Source: Aliamphritea ceti (GTDB lineage Bacteria; Pseudomonadota; Gammaproteobacteria; Pseudomonadales; Balneatricaceae). From it: a stretch of 64,000 bases of DNA. Where the stretch lies: contig NZ_AP025282.1 of assembly GCF_024347215.1 (NCBI RefSeq), positions 5,149,211-5,213,210 of the forward strand, in the 5' to 3' direction. A model generated the notes under the pieces. The model did no database searches, had not been told where the DNA came from, and worked only from the letters and a program-made list of their open reading frames with translations. Each line of letters starts with the position of its first letter. Within the stretch, counting starts at the first letter, position 1. The position numbers and the translations under genes are program-made. This document shows, piece by piece, positions 25,400-34,005 of this stretch.

Positions 25400-27747
25400 T
25401 GAGTAACATCAAACAGATTGCAGTAATAGGTGCGGGTGCCATGGGTGCTGGTATTGCAGCAGTAATTGCCAATGCCGGTGTACCGGTTCTGCTGCTTGAC
25501 CGGGTTGACGAACATTCTCAGGAAAAGCAGCCTGAACGCAGTAACATTGCCCGCAATGCGGTCAACCGCTTACTGAAATCCAATCCCGAAGCCCTGACTC
25601 ATAAGCGCAACATCAAACTCATTACCCCGCTGAACATTGATGACCATCTGCACTTAATCAGCGAATGTGACTGGATTATAGAAGCCGTCAGCGAAAACCT
25701 GGCACTTAAACAAAACCTTTATAAACAGATAGATGCTGTACGTAAGCCAGGCAGTATCGTGTCTTCCAATACATCTACCTTGCCGCTTCACTGTTTAGTA
25801 CAGGGGCTGCCGGAAAGTTTTGCTGCTGACTTCTGTATCAGCCATTTCTTTAATCCACCCCGGTATATGCGTCTGCTGGAAATCGTCGCAGAAAAGGCCA
25901 ATCCGGAAGCGATACAGCAGCTGGAAAACTTCGCTGACCTGCAGCTGGGTAAAACAGTCATTCATTGTAAGGACAGCCCGGGATTTATTGCTAACCGGTT
26001 AGGGATTTTCTGGATCTACTGTGCGCTGGTTGAAGCCATTGATATGGGCCTTAGTATCGAAGAGGCCGATGCCCTGTTAAGCAAGCCCTGTGGCATACCG
26101 AAAACCGGTGTCTTTGGATTAATGGACCTGGTCGGTATTGATCTGATGCCGGCGATTGTTGGTGCCATGTGTCAGGCATTACCAGAACACGACCCTTTTG
26201 TTCAGCTACAACGCCATATACCACTGATAGACAAAATGATCAGCCAGGGTTATACCGGTCGTAAAAGCAAAGGGGGCTTTTACCGGCTGGACCGGAGTCA
26301 GACTCCGCCAGCAAAGGAAGCCATTTGCCTGAATAACGGAGACTACACACCAGCATTGCGCCCTAAAGTACCCGGTGCAGATACCCGGGTTCACAAACTC
26401 CGTCACCTGCTTTCCCGGGAAGATAAGTATGGTCAGTATACCTGGCGGGTTATGGCGCAAACGCTCTGTTACGCTGCAAACCTGGTGGGCGAAGTTGCTG
26501 AAGATATTACCTCCATAGATGCGGCGATGCGGCTGGGTTATAACTGGAAGTATGGTCCCTTTGAACTCATGGACATACTGGGAACTGGCTGGCTGGCGGA
26601 ACACCTTCAAACCGATGGCTTTAGTCTGCCTCCCATACTGGCAACCACTGCCCGGAGACCATTGTATAGCCTTCAGGCCTATAAGGAGCACTCCGAACAG
26701 CTGCATTTCATGGACGTTTACGGACGTTATCAGCCATTAATCCGCCCTGATGGCGTATTGCTGCTGGCGGATATTAAACGTCATCAGCAGCCCCTGCTGA
26801 AGAACTCGTCAGCATCACTGTGGAACATTGGTGACGGTGTTCTCTGCTTTGAGTTTACATCCAAAATGAACTCCTTGGACCCGGATATAATGGCGCTTCT
26901 ACAGCAAAGCATCGCAGTAGTAAAAAGAAATCATAAAGCCCTGGTTATCTATAACGAAGGGGAAAACTTCTCTGTTGGCGCCAATCTCGGTCTGGCCATG
27001 TTCACCGCTAATATCGCCGCCTGGCAAGACATTGAAGCCATGGTAATGGCGGGTCAGCAAACCTTTAAAGCGCTTAAGTACGCACCTTTTCCAGTGGTCA
27101 GTGCACCCAGCGGGCTGGCGTTGGGCGGCGGTTGTGAAGTATTGCTGCACAGTGATGCAATTCAGGCGCATATAGAAACCTACACCGGCCTAGTTGAAGT
27201 AGGTGTCGGCTTGGTGCCCGCCTGGGGTGGCTGTAAAGAAATGCTGGCACGCTGGCAGCAGAAACCGAATTATCCGCAAGGTCCAATGCCAGCTCCCGCT
27301 AAAGTCTTTGAACTGATATCTACAGCAGCAGTGGCCAAATCAGCCGAGCAAGCCCGCAGCAATCAGGTTCTGCGACAATATGATCAGATCACCATGAACC
27401 GTGACCGACTGCTGGCAGACGCCAAAGCCACCGCCCTGCAATTGGCTAAAAATTATCAGCCACCTAAGTCTGCTGACTTTAATTTGCCCGGCAGCAGCGG
27501 CAAACTGGCATTTGAAATGGCCGTTAATGGCTTTGTACGCAATGGTAAAGCCACCCAACATGACAAAACAGTTTCGCTGCATGTAGCAGATATCATTTCC
27601 GGCGGTGATACCGATGTTAGCAAACCACTTAGTGAGGATGACTTACTGAGCCTTGAACGGCAAAACTTCATGAGCATCATCCGACACCCTGACACCCTGG
27701 CGCGCATTGAACACATGTTGCTAACCGGTAAACCCCTGCGCAACTGA
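25399..27747 (+). CDS. 3-hydroxyacyl-CoA dehydrogenase / enoyl-CoA hydratase (FadN-like)
   Basis: A 782-residue bifunctional enzyme. The NAD-binding 3-hydroxyacyl-CoA dehydrogenase comes first (IAVIGAGAMGAGIAAVIA, residues 5-22), with SSNTSTLPL, CISHFFNPPRYM and DSPGFIANRLG of the catalytic region. The hydratase is C-terminal: GLALGGGCEVLLHSD and GLVEVGVGLVPAWGG carry the two catalytic glutamates. This dehydrogenase-first order matches FadN of Bacillus rather than FadB or FadJ. The start ATG 25399 overlaps the thiolase stop and has GGAGG upstream; the longer frame from 25351 is not supported. It works with the thiolase before it and the acyl-CoA dehydrogenase after it. Confidence 0.9.
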   Translation: MSNIKQIAVIGAGAMGAGIAAVIANAGVPVLLLDRVDEHSQEKQPERSNIARNAVNRLLKSNPEALTHKRNIKLITPLNIDDHLHLISECDWIIEAVSENLALKQNLYKQIDAVRKPGSIVSSNTSTLPLHCLVQGLPESFAADFCISHFFNPPRYMRLLEIVAEKANPEAIQQLENFADLQLGKTVIHCKDSPGFIANRLGIFWIYCALVEAIDMGLSIEEADALLSKPCGIPKTGVFGLMDLVGIDLMPAIVGAMCQALPEHDPFVQLQRHIPLIDKMISQGYTGRKSKGGFYRLDRSQTPPAKEAICLNNGDYTPALRPKVPGADTRVHKLRHLLSREDKYGQYTWRVMAQTLCYAANLVGEVAEDITSIDAAMRLGYNWKYGPFELMDILGTGWLAEHLQTDGFSLPPILATTARRPLYSLQAYKEHSEQLHFMDVYGRYQPLIRPDGVLLLADIKRHQQPLLKNSSASLWNIGDGVLCFEFTSKMNSLDPDIMALLQQSIAVVKRNHKALVIYNEGENFSVGANLGLAMFTANIAAWQDIEAMVMAGQQTFKALKYAPFPVVSAPSGLALGGGCEVLLHSDAIQAHIETYTGLVEVGVGLVPAWGGCKEMLARWQQKPNYPQGPMPAPAKVFELISTAAVAKSAEQARSNQVLRQYDQITMNRDRLLADAKATALQLAKNYQPPKSADFNLPGSSGKLAFEMAVNGFVRNGKATQHDKTVSLHVADIISGGDTDVSKPLSEDDLLSLERQNFMSIIRHPDTLARIEHMLLTGKPLRN

Positions 27748-27763
27748 CATTAGAGGAAAGGTT

Positions 27764-29539
27764 ATGCTGACTTACACGCCCCCGATCCGCGACATGCAGT
27801 TTGTGCTCTACGAACTTTTAGATGCACTGCAGTTAAACCAGTTGCCCGGTTACGAAGATGTTAATCAGGAGCTGATTGACAGCATTCTGGAAGAAGCCGG
27901 TAAACTCACCAGTGAAGTCCTCCAGCCACTGAATCACAGCGGCGATGAACAGGGCTGCCTGTTCAGCAATGGGAAAGTAAGCACGCCTGAAGGTTTCAAA
28001 GCCGCATACAAACAATTTTGTGATGGCGGCTGGGCTGCACTGGCCTGCGATCCAGAGTACGGTGGCAGTGGTTTACCTAAAACCATTAATACTTTACTGG
28101 AAGAAATGATCTGTTCGGCTAACCTGTCGTTCGGCATTTATCCGGGGCTAAGCTTTGGTGCTTACTCGGCCATCAGCCGTTATGCCAACGAATCGCTTAA
28201 ACAAACTTACCTGCCTAAACTCGCCGATGGCAACTGGTCTGGCACTATGTGTCTGACTGAACCGCACTGCGGTACTGACCTGGGTCTGTGCCGTACTAAA
28301 GCCGAAGTTCAGGCAGACGGAAGCTACAAGTTAACAGGCAGCAAAATTTTTATCTCTGCCGGCGAACATGATCTGACCGAAAACATCATCCACCTGGTAT
28401 TGGCCCGTACTCCGGATGCACCAGAGGGCATTAAAGGTATCAGTCTATTTCTGGTACCGAAAAAATACCCTGATGATGATGCACTGATAGATAACCGGGT
28501 CAGCTGTGGCGGTATCGAACATAAAATGGGTATCAAGGCGTCATCAACCTGCCAGATCAACTTTGATGAGGCTAGTGGCTGGCTAATCGGCGATTTACAC
28601 AAAGGCATGCGCGCCATGTTCACTATGATGAACCAGGCCCGTCTGGCGGTTGGTGTACAGGGACTGGGACTGGCTGAAGCCGCTTATCAGGGTTCAGTCA
28701 GCTATGCCCGGGAACGTTTACAGGGACGCTCTCTTTCTGGAGTAAAACATCCGGAAAAAGCGGCAGATCCAATCATTGTCCATCCTGATGTTCGCCGTAT
28801 GCTTCTCACTCAAAAAGCTTACGTTGAAGGCTGTCGGGCTTTCGGGCTTTGGGTTGCTATACAGCTGGACACTTCCCGTAAGCACAGTGATAAAACCGTC
28901 AGACAGGACGCTGATGAATTTGTGCAGCTAACAACCCCTGTAGTAAAAGCGTTTTTCACCGACCTTGGCTTTGAATGCACAAACTTAGGCATGCAGGTTT
29001 TAGGCGGTCACGGCTTTATCCGTGAAAACGGTATGGAACAACTGGTAAGAGATGCCCGAATTGCACAAATATATGAAGGCACCAACGGCATTCAGGCACT
29101 GGATCTGATCGGTCGGAAAATGCCACAAAAAGCGGGCCGTTACCTGCGTCACTTCTTCCATCCGATACAGAATTATCTTGAAAACCAGCAGGCTAATACT
29201 GAATTATCTGAATTTACAGGCCCACTCAGTAAAGCCTTTGGCCGACTACAGAAAGCCAGCCAGCAAATAGCCCTTACCGGCCTGAAAAATCCGGAAGCGG
29301 CTGCCGCAGTCGCCAGTGACTATCTGCGGTTATTCGGTTTGGTTGCGCTGGGATACATGTGGTGCAAAATGGCTGAAATTGCTTTGCTGCAGCCTGATGA
29401 GGAAAGTGGTTTTTACAAAGGAAAGCTGCATACCGCCCGCTTCTTTATGCAAAAACTGCTGCCACAAAGCAGCAGTTTATTCGCCAGTATTATGGCTGGC
29501 GAAAGCAGCATAATGCATCTGGAAGAGAGCAGTTTTTAA
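27764..29539 (+). CDS. Acyl-CoA dehydrogenase with extended C-terminal domain
   Basis: A 591-residue flavin acyl-CoA dehydrogenase. FAD/substrate motifs: CLTEPHCGTDLG (about residue 164), SCGGIEHKMGIKAS (about residue 246), and IAQIYEGTNGIQALDLIGRK (about residue 430), whose Glu is the usual catalytic base. About 120 residues of helical C-terminal extension mark the subgroup that includes DmdC (3-methylmercaptopropionyl-CoA dehydrogenase) and several fatty-acid dehydrogenases. With FadL, ligase, thiolase and hydroxyacyl-CoA dehydrogenase beside it, fatty acyl-CoA is the likelier substrate. AGAGGAAAGG precedes ATG 27764. Its stop is only six bases from that of the convergent VF530 gene. Confidence 0.87.
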   Translation: MLTYTPPIRDMQFVLYELLDALQLNQLPGYEDVNQELIDSILEEAGKLTSEVLQPLNHSGDEQGCLFSNGKVSTPEGFKAAYKQFCDGGWAALACDPEYGGSGLPKTINTLLEEMICSANLSFGIYPGLSFGAYSAISRYANESLKQTYLPKLADGNWSGTMCLTEPHCGTDLGLCRTKAEVQADGSYKLTGSKIFISAGEHDLTENIIHLVLARTPDAPEGIKGISLFLVPKKYPDDDALIDNRVSCGGIEHKMGIKASSTCQINFDEASGWLIGDLHKGMRAMFTMMNQARLAVGVQGLGLAEAAYQGSVSYARERLQGRSLSGVKHPEKAADPIIVHPDVRRMLLTQKAYVEGCRAFGLWVAIQLDTSRKHSDKTVRQDADEFVQLTTPVVKAFFTDLGFECTNLGMQVLGGHGFIRENGMEQLVRDARIAQIYEGTNGIQALDLIGRKMPQKAGRYLRHFFHPIQNYLENQQANTELSEFTGPLSKAFGRLQKASQQIALTGLKNPEAAAAVASDYLRLFGLVALGYMWCKMAEIALLQPDEESGFYKGKLHTARFFMQKLLPQSSSLFASIMAGESSIMHLEESSF

Positions 29540-29545
29540 CTCGCC

Positions 29546-30076
29546 CTAACGCCATTTAGCCCAGGGATCATCATCTGTTGCGCCATTAGCGTCGGATGAA
29601 CCACGGGAGTCTGATGAGTCACGTTTCTTGTACGGACTGTCAGAATCATGATTTCGGCTTCTGGACGGCTTAGGACGTGAATGTGGAGATCTTTTAGACT
29701 TACCAAATTCAGCGGCTTTTTTAGCACTCTTTTCACGCTGTATTTCAGCATCTTCCAAACTCAGTTCGGCAGGCTCACCAGGCTTTTGGTTAGTCGGTAC
29801 AACTCTGTCACGGGGTGACAAAGCAAACTGCTCAGACGATACCCGGGGTAAATTTTTGTATTTATACAAATAAAATATTTCTACTTTTTCCCGCGCCCAT
29901 TCAGTCTTCTTTAAAAACTTCTCGCTCGACTTAATGCTTGGGTTGGTCTTAAAACAATTGATGTTTAAGTACGCATACAAAATTTCAAAACCGTAGTGCT
30001 CGACTAATTCAGTCAATACCTGGTTCAAACCGACCCCGTGCAGAGGGTTGTTTTTATAATCGACTTCATTACTCAT
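29546..30076 (-). CDS. VF530 (DUF2132) family protein with long basic tail
   Basis: A 176-residue protein. Residues 1 to about 75 match the VF530 family, small DNA-binding-like proteins of unknown role (NPLHGVGLNQVLTELVEHYG, then INCFKTNPSIKSSEKFLKKT, then WAREKVEIFYLYKYKNLP). VF530 proteins usually stop there. Here about 100 further residues follow, low in complexity and rich in Ser, Arg, Lys and Asp (KSKRSPHSRPKPSRSRNHD), ending in DDDPWAKWR; this tail is probably disordered. ATG 30076 is preferred to GTG 30082. The gene is convergent with the acyl-CoA dehydrogenase gene. Confidence 0.75.
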   Translation of the reverse strand: MSNEVDYKNNPLHGVGLNQVLTELVEHYGFEILYAYLNINCFKTNPSIKSSEKFLKKTEWAREKVEIFYLYKYKNLPRVSSEQFALSPRDRVVPTNQKPGEPAELSLEDAEIQREKSAKKAAEFGKSKRSPHSRPKPSRSRNHDSDSPYKKRDSSDSRGSSDANGATDDDPWAKWR

Positions 30077-30213
30077 AATCACTTCCAGGGAATAGTTACT
30101 TCAAACAGACAAAACTTAACGCACCATCATATCGGGCAAGATACAGAAAACCTATCAATAAGCGGGATCTATATCATTTAAAGCTTAGTCTGATTCTGGC
30201 TACCTTAAAAACG

Positions 30214-30233
30214 GCCCGACTACGAAGCCGGGC
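30214..30233 (-). terminator. Terminator of the arsenite methyltransferase gene
   Basis: On the minus strand GCCCGG..TCGGGC forms a short stem followed by CGTTTTTAAGG, 18 bases after the stop codon at 30251. Confidence 0.7.
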
Positions 30234-30250
30234 AGGCATCATAAATCAGA

Positions 30251-31303
30251 TTAACAACAACCACCGGCAGACGTTGCCGAACTGCTGCTCACCACATCAT
30301 AAGGCAGGTTACTGCCACAACCTTCAAAAATACCGTAATGATTATCCCAATTACCGATAAACTCAAAATGCTGCTGTAAACGTGACTCGTTGAGCATCCG
30401 GTAAGTGTTACCGCACACAGGAAATACCTTACCCGCTGCTATCAGATGATGCTTATCCAGCAGATAATTAGTTTCCTGATCAGCAATAGTGCCTTTATAA
30501 ACCACAGCCTGACCATAATCTTCACAGGCAGGTTCCAGACCAGCAATTTTAAACAAGCGGTAAGTCGCTGAGTAAAAACCAATATGACCGATACGTTTTT
30601 CAACGGCCTGGTTATCAATGCCCAACGGGCGGTCTTCCACCAGTCTTGGATCTGCAAACCCACATTGCTTAGCTAAATTCTGGAAATCGTTCCAATACAA
30701 AGCACCGCTGAGGCACTCGCCGTAAAGTACCGGATCATTTACCAGTTCCTGAGGTACGCGACGATCAGCATACACATCAGAGAAATACATCTCACCGCCT
30801 GGCTTTAATAACCGATACGCTTGCTTGAGCACTGCTTCTTTGTCCGGCGACAGGTTAATTACGCAGTTAGATACAATCAGATCAAAACTGTTTTCTTCCA
30901 GCCCCAGTTCATCCAGCTTTTCAATATAGCCTTTCTTAAATTCCACATTAGACGTTTTATAGCCAAATGCTTCAGCATGGTAATCCAGATGACGGTTAGC
31001 AATATTCAGCTGTTCATCCGTCATATCTACACCGACAACCAATCCGGTTTCTCCTACCAGTGCCGCTAAGGTATAAGCATCACGACCAGAGCCGCTTCCC
31101 AGGTCTAAAATACGCAAACCTTTAAGTTGCTCCGGAGCCACCAAACCACAACCGTAGTAATGGCTGCTGACTTCATCATGGATCTTCTTAAGAATATCTT
31201 TAATTGGCTGTGGTGGTGCCTGTAAAGTACAGCAGGCATCTGTTTTCAGATCAGCAGATCCCTGGAGGGTCTTACCGTAATAATCCTGAACTTGTTCATG
31301 CAT
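30251..31303 (-). CDS. arsM: Arsenite S-adenosylmethionine methyltransferase
   Basis: A 350-residue class I methyltransferase. The SAM-binding motif is ILDLGSGSGRDAYTLAALVG (about residue 65), then VGVDMTDEQL and NSFDLIVSNCVINLSPDK. ArsM-type cysteines are present: DACCTL near residue 24, SNCVINL (about residue 146) and GECLSGALYWNDF (about residue 198). The tail ends in GGCC. ArsM turns As(III) into methylated, often volatile, arsenicals. No arsR, arsB or arsC is nearby, so it appears to stand alone. Promoter features could not be assigned. A terminator follows closely. Confidence 0.87.
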   Translation of the reverse strand: MHEQVQDYYGKTLQGSADLKTDACCTLQAPPQPIKDILKKIHDEVSSHYYGCGLVAPEQLKGLRILDLGSGSGRDAYTLAALVGETGLVVGVDMTDEQLNIANRHLDYHAEAFGYKTSNVEFKKGYIEKLDELGLEENSFDLIVSNCVINLSPDKEAVLKQAYRLLKPGGEMYFSDVYADRRVPQELVNDPVLYGECLSGALYWNDFQNLAKQCGFADPRLVEDRPLGIDNQAVEKRIGHIGFYSATYRLFKIAGLEPACEDYGQAVVYKGTIADQETNYLLDKHHLIAAGKVFPVCGNTYRMLNESRLQQHFEFIGNWDNHYGIFEGCGSNLPYDVVSSSSATSAGGCC

Positions 31304-31381
31304 AGGAGGCTACTTCAATTTTGGTAAATAATAGGATGTGATACGTATCACTGCTGCTAATAAGCACATAATTTACCATGT

Positions 31382-31834
31382 CTAAATCCGATTATGGGAA
31401 TCAAAGGATTTACAGGTCATCAGTTTTTTCATGGTAATAAGCACTCTTAATGAAAGAGGCATTCGAAACGGACCGCCAAACAGCGGAAATATCATAAATA
31501 AGAGACTGGCGAGAAACACATAACTTTGCAGGACTAACAGTCCTATGGTTAAGAACTCATCACTGTTGATGTACGTGGTAAAAAGTGCAGAGCTGTGATC
31601 AACCATTCCCGCTGTAAAAACAGCAACAGCTAATGCCAGTTTAAAAAGGAGCGCTGTTATCAAAGCATCCAGATACCGCAGGGTATGATCTGCAACAAAG
31701 CTTCTGCCTGCCGCCGTAAAAAGCCAATACAGCAATATAGGGACCAGCACCGCAAAATAAGATGCTAATAACCACATAATATAAGTGACCAGTGGCAACA
31801 GTGCAGCCAGTATTCGATCAGACCATGACGCCAT
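31382..31834 (-). CDS. Hypothetical membrane protein
   Basis: A 150-residue protein that I do not recognise. Four hydrophobic segments are visible at about residues 10-38, 55-76, 92-112 and 108-125 (for example ALLPLVTYIMWLLASYFAVL and LLVLQSYVFLASLLFMIFPL). The C-terminus is basic and cytoplasmic by the positive-inside rule. It may be expressed with arsM, which follows it on the same strand after about 78 bases. Confidence 0.6.
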   Translation of the reverse strand: MASWSDRILAALLPLVTYIMWLLASYFAVLVPILLYWLFTAAGRSFVADHTLRYLDALITALLFKLALAVAVFTAGMVDHSSALFTTYINSDEFLTIGLLVLQSYVFLASLLFMIFPLFGGPFRMPLSLRVLITMKKLMTCKSFDSHNRI

Positions 31835-31878
31835 AATGTTCTACCTATCTGAAGTTGCACTCAGTTTTACATAAATAG

Positions 31879-31980
31879 CAGGCACAAAAAAAGCGCCGCT
31901 CTTAAATTGAGGGGCGCTTTTTTAAAGTACAGACCGTAACGGTTAGGCTATTTACCTAACTTAGTACGAACCTGTTGAAC
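31879..31980. repeat. Copy 1 of duplicated atpC tail and terminator
   Basis: This 102-base segment is repeated at 32039-32140 with only two mismatches. It holds the terminator and the last codons of atpC. Offset between copies is exactly 160 bases. Confidence 0.9.
31886..31923. terminator. Terminator, copy 1 (second after atpC)
   Basis: AAAAAAAGCGCC-G-CTC and GAG-G-GGCGCTTTTTT form a strong stem with T runs on both strands. It stops leakage from atpC leftwards and, in principle, transcripts from the left. It is identical to copy 2. Confidence 0.85.
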
Positions 31981-32019
31981 CTGTATTTGCAGAAGAGTCA
32001 GTTGCGCCAACACTTCTAA
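31948..32019 (-). pseudogene. Relic of the 3' end of atpC
   Basis: Read on the minus strand this encodes LEVLAQLTLLQIQVQQVRTKLGK then TAG. The real AtpC ends AVAQLRTVQQVRTKLGK. The last ten codons are identical at base level except near the stop; further upstream the copy has diverged and carries a short insertion. It has no start and cannot be a functional gene. Confidence 0.8.
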
Positions 32020-32038
32020 CGGCTATATCCACAAAATA

Positions 32039-32140
32039 CAGGCACAAAAAAAGCGCCGCTCTTAAATTGAGGGGCGCTTTTTTAAAGTACAGACCGTAAC
32101 GGTTAGATTATTTACCTAACTTAGTACGAACCTGTTGAAC
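32039..32140. repeat. Copy 2 of duplicated atpC tail and terminator
   Basis: This is the functional copy: it includes the true atpC stop (TAA read from 32110 down to 32108) and the adjacent terminator. It matches 31879-31980 at 100 of 102 bases. Confidence 0.9.
32046..32083. terminator. atp operon terminator (copy 2)
   Basis: The stem GCGCC-CTC/GAG-GGCGC is flanked by A and T runs and lies about 25 bases past the atpC stop. It is the first terminator met by the atp transcript and works on both strands in principle. Confidence 0.88.
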
Positions 32141-32533
32141 GGTACGCAGTTGCGCGACAGCTTCAGCCAGTTGAGCAGTTGCGCGGGAGTAATCCAGCTC
32201 GCTGCTCTGATCTGCCATAGCTTGTTCGGCATGCTTTTTCGCTTCTTCTGCAGCAGCTTCATTCAAATCGCCGGCACGCAGTGCTGTGTCCGCAAGGACA
32301 GAGACTTTGTGTGGCTGAATTTCAATGAATCCACCAGAAACGTAAAAGATCTCCTGCTCACCACCCTGCTTTTTAAGCTCTACAGGACCTGGTTTCAGTT
32401 CCGACAGAAGCGGAGCGTGACCCGGATAAATACCCAGGTCACCCAGGCTACCTGTCACTGATACGAATTCAATAAGACCAGAGAAGATTTCTTCTTCAGC
32501 ACTTACGATATCGCAATGAACAGTCATAGCCAT
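32108..32533 (-). CDS. atpC: ATP synthase F1 epsilon subunit
   Basis: A 141-residue epsilon subunit: an N-terminal beta-sandwich (MTVHCDIVSAEEEIFSGL, GDLGIYPGHAPLLSELKPG) and a C-terminal helical hairpin (EEAKKHAEQ, then AQLAEAVAQLRTVQQVRTK). It couples the gamma shaft to the c ring and inhibits ATP hydrolysis. GAGGAAAG precedes ATG 32533. It is the last gene of the atp operon. Its 3' end plus terminator is duplicated just downstream. Confidence 0.97.
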   Translation of the reverse strand: MAMTVHCDIVSAEEEIFSGLIEFVSVTGSLGDLGIYPGHAPLLSELKPGPVELKKQGGEQEIFYVSGGFIEIQPHKVSVLADTALRAGDLNEAAAEEAKKHAEQAMADQSSELDYSRATAQLAEAVAQLRTVQQVRTKLGK

Positions 32534-32590
32534 GTTTCTTTCCTCTAAGGTTTCAGCTCAGGACCAGATTAACTCCGGCCCTGTGAACAA

Positions 32591-33967
32591 TTACATGCTC
32601 TTAGCTTTAGCAACCACTTCGTCGATGCCGCCTACCATGTAGAAGGCTTGTTCAGGCAGATCGTCGTAATCACCGTTCAGGATACCCTGGAAGCCGCTGA
32701 TAGTATCTTTCAGAGAAACATACTTACCAGGCGCGCCGGTGAATACTTCAGCTACGAAGAACGGCTGAGACAGGTAACGCTGAATCTTACGAGCGCGGTT
32801 TACTGTCTGCTTATCTTCTTCAGACAGCTCGTCCATACCCAGGATGGCGATGATGTCTTTCAGCTCTTTATAACGCTGCAATACGCCCTGAACATTACGC
32901 GCTACGTCGTAGTGTTCCTGACCGATTACCAACGGATCCAGCTGACGGGAAGTAGAATCCAGTGGATCAACCGCAGGGTAGATACCCAGCTCGGCGATCT
33001 GACGGGACAGTACTACAGTCGCATCAAGGTGGGAGAAGGTAGTTGCCGGAGATGGATCGGTCAAATCATCCGCCGGTACGTATACCGCCTGGATAGATGT
33101 GATAGAACCAGTCTTCGTGGAGGTAATACGCTCCTGCAGAACACCCATCTCTTCCGCCAGTGTAGGCTGGTAACCTACTGCAGAAGGCATACGACCCAGC
33201 AGTGCTGATACTTCAGTACCTGCCAGTGTGTAACGGTAGATGTTGTCTACGAACAACAGTACGTCACGGCCTTCGTCACGGAATTTCTCAGCCATTGTCA
33301 GGCCAGTCAGCGCTACACGCAGACGGTTACCCGGTGGCTCATTCATCTGACCATAAACCAGAGATACTTTATCCAGTACGTTGGATTCTTTCATCTCGTA
33401 GTAGAAGTCGTTACCTTCACGGGTACGCTCACCAACACCAGCGAATACTGAGAAACCGGAGTGCTCAATCGCGATGTTACGGATCAGTTCCATCATGTTT
33501 ACGGTTTTACCTACACCGGCACCACCAAACAGACCAACTTTACCACCTTTGGCGAACGGACAAACCAGATCGATTACCTTGATGCCTGTTTCCAGCAGCT
33601 CGTTAGAAGCAGCCTGTTCAGCATAGCTAGGTGCGGCACGGTGAATAGGCATACGCTCTTCTTCACCAATGTCACCACATTCATCGATTGGGTTACCCAA
33701 TACATCCATGATACGACCCAGAGTCGCTGTACCAACAGGTACAGAAACTGGCGCACCAGTATTTGCTACTTCCAGACCGCGGCTTACGCCTTCAGTCTGA
33801 CCCATAGCGATAGCACGTACGACACCGTCACCCAGCTGCTGCTGTACTTCCAGTGTCAGACCTTTGCTATCAACAGTCAGTGCATCATAGATCTTCGGTA
33901 CGCTGTCACGTGGGAATTCCACGTCGACTACCGCGCCGATGATCTGAACAATACGTCCGCTACTCAT
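32591..33967 (-). CDS. atpD: ATP synthase F1 beta subunit
   Basis: A 458-residue catalytic beta subunit. It has the P-loop GLFGGAGVGKTVNMMEL (about residue 148), the catalytic region AGVGERTREGNDFYYEM, the Walker B LLFVDNIYRY, and the signature PSAVGYQPTLAEEMG. Length and sequence are typical of gammaproteobacterial AtpD. It lies between atpG and atpC in the usual order. Several long plus-strand frames opposite it are shadows. Confidence 0.98.
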   Translation of the reverse strand: MSSGRIVQIIGAVVDVEFPRDSVPKIYDALTVDSKGLTLEVQQQLGDGVVRAIAMGQTEGVSRGLEVANTGAPVSVPVGTATLGRIMDVLGNPIDECGDIGEEERMPIHRAAPSYAEQAASNELLETGIKVIDLVCPFAKGGKVGLFGGAGVGKTVNMMELIRNIAIEHSGFSVFAGVGERTREGNDFYYEMKESNVLDKVSLVYGQMNEPPGNRLRVALTGLTMAEKFRDEGRDVLLFVDNIYRYTLAGTEVSALLGRMPSAVGYQPTLAEEMGVLQERITSTKTGSITSIQAVYVPADDLTDPSPATTFSHLDATVVLSRQIAELGIYPAVDPLDSTSRQLDPLVIGQEHYDVARNVQGVLQRYKELKDIIAILGMDELSEEDKQTVNRARKIQRYLSQPFFVAEVFTGAPGKYVSLKDTISGFQGILNGDYDDLPEQAFYMVGGIDEVVAKAKSM

Positions 33968-34005
33968 GTTCGGATCCTCTTAACGTTTTAACCTGTTCAC
34001 TTAGC

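Noticed and set aside
32648..33991. Long plus-strand reading frames opposite atpD (186, 126 and 176 codons)
   Set aside because: They are shadows of a strongly biased, highly conserved gene and show no ribosome site or family likeness.
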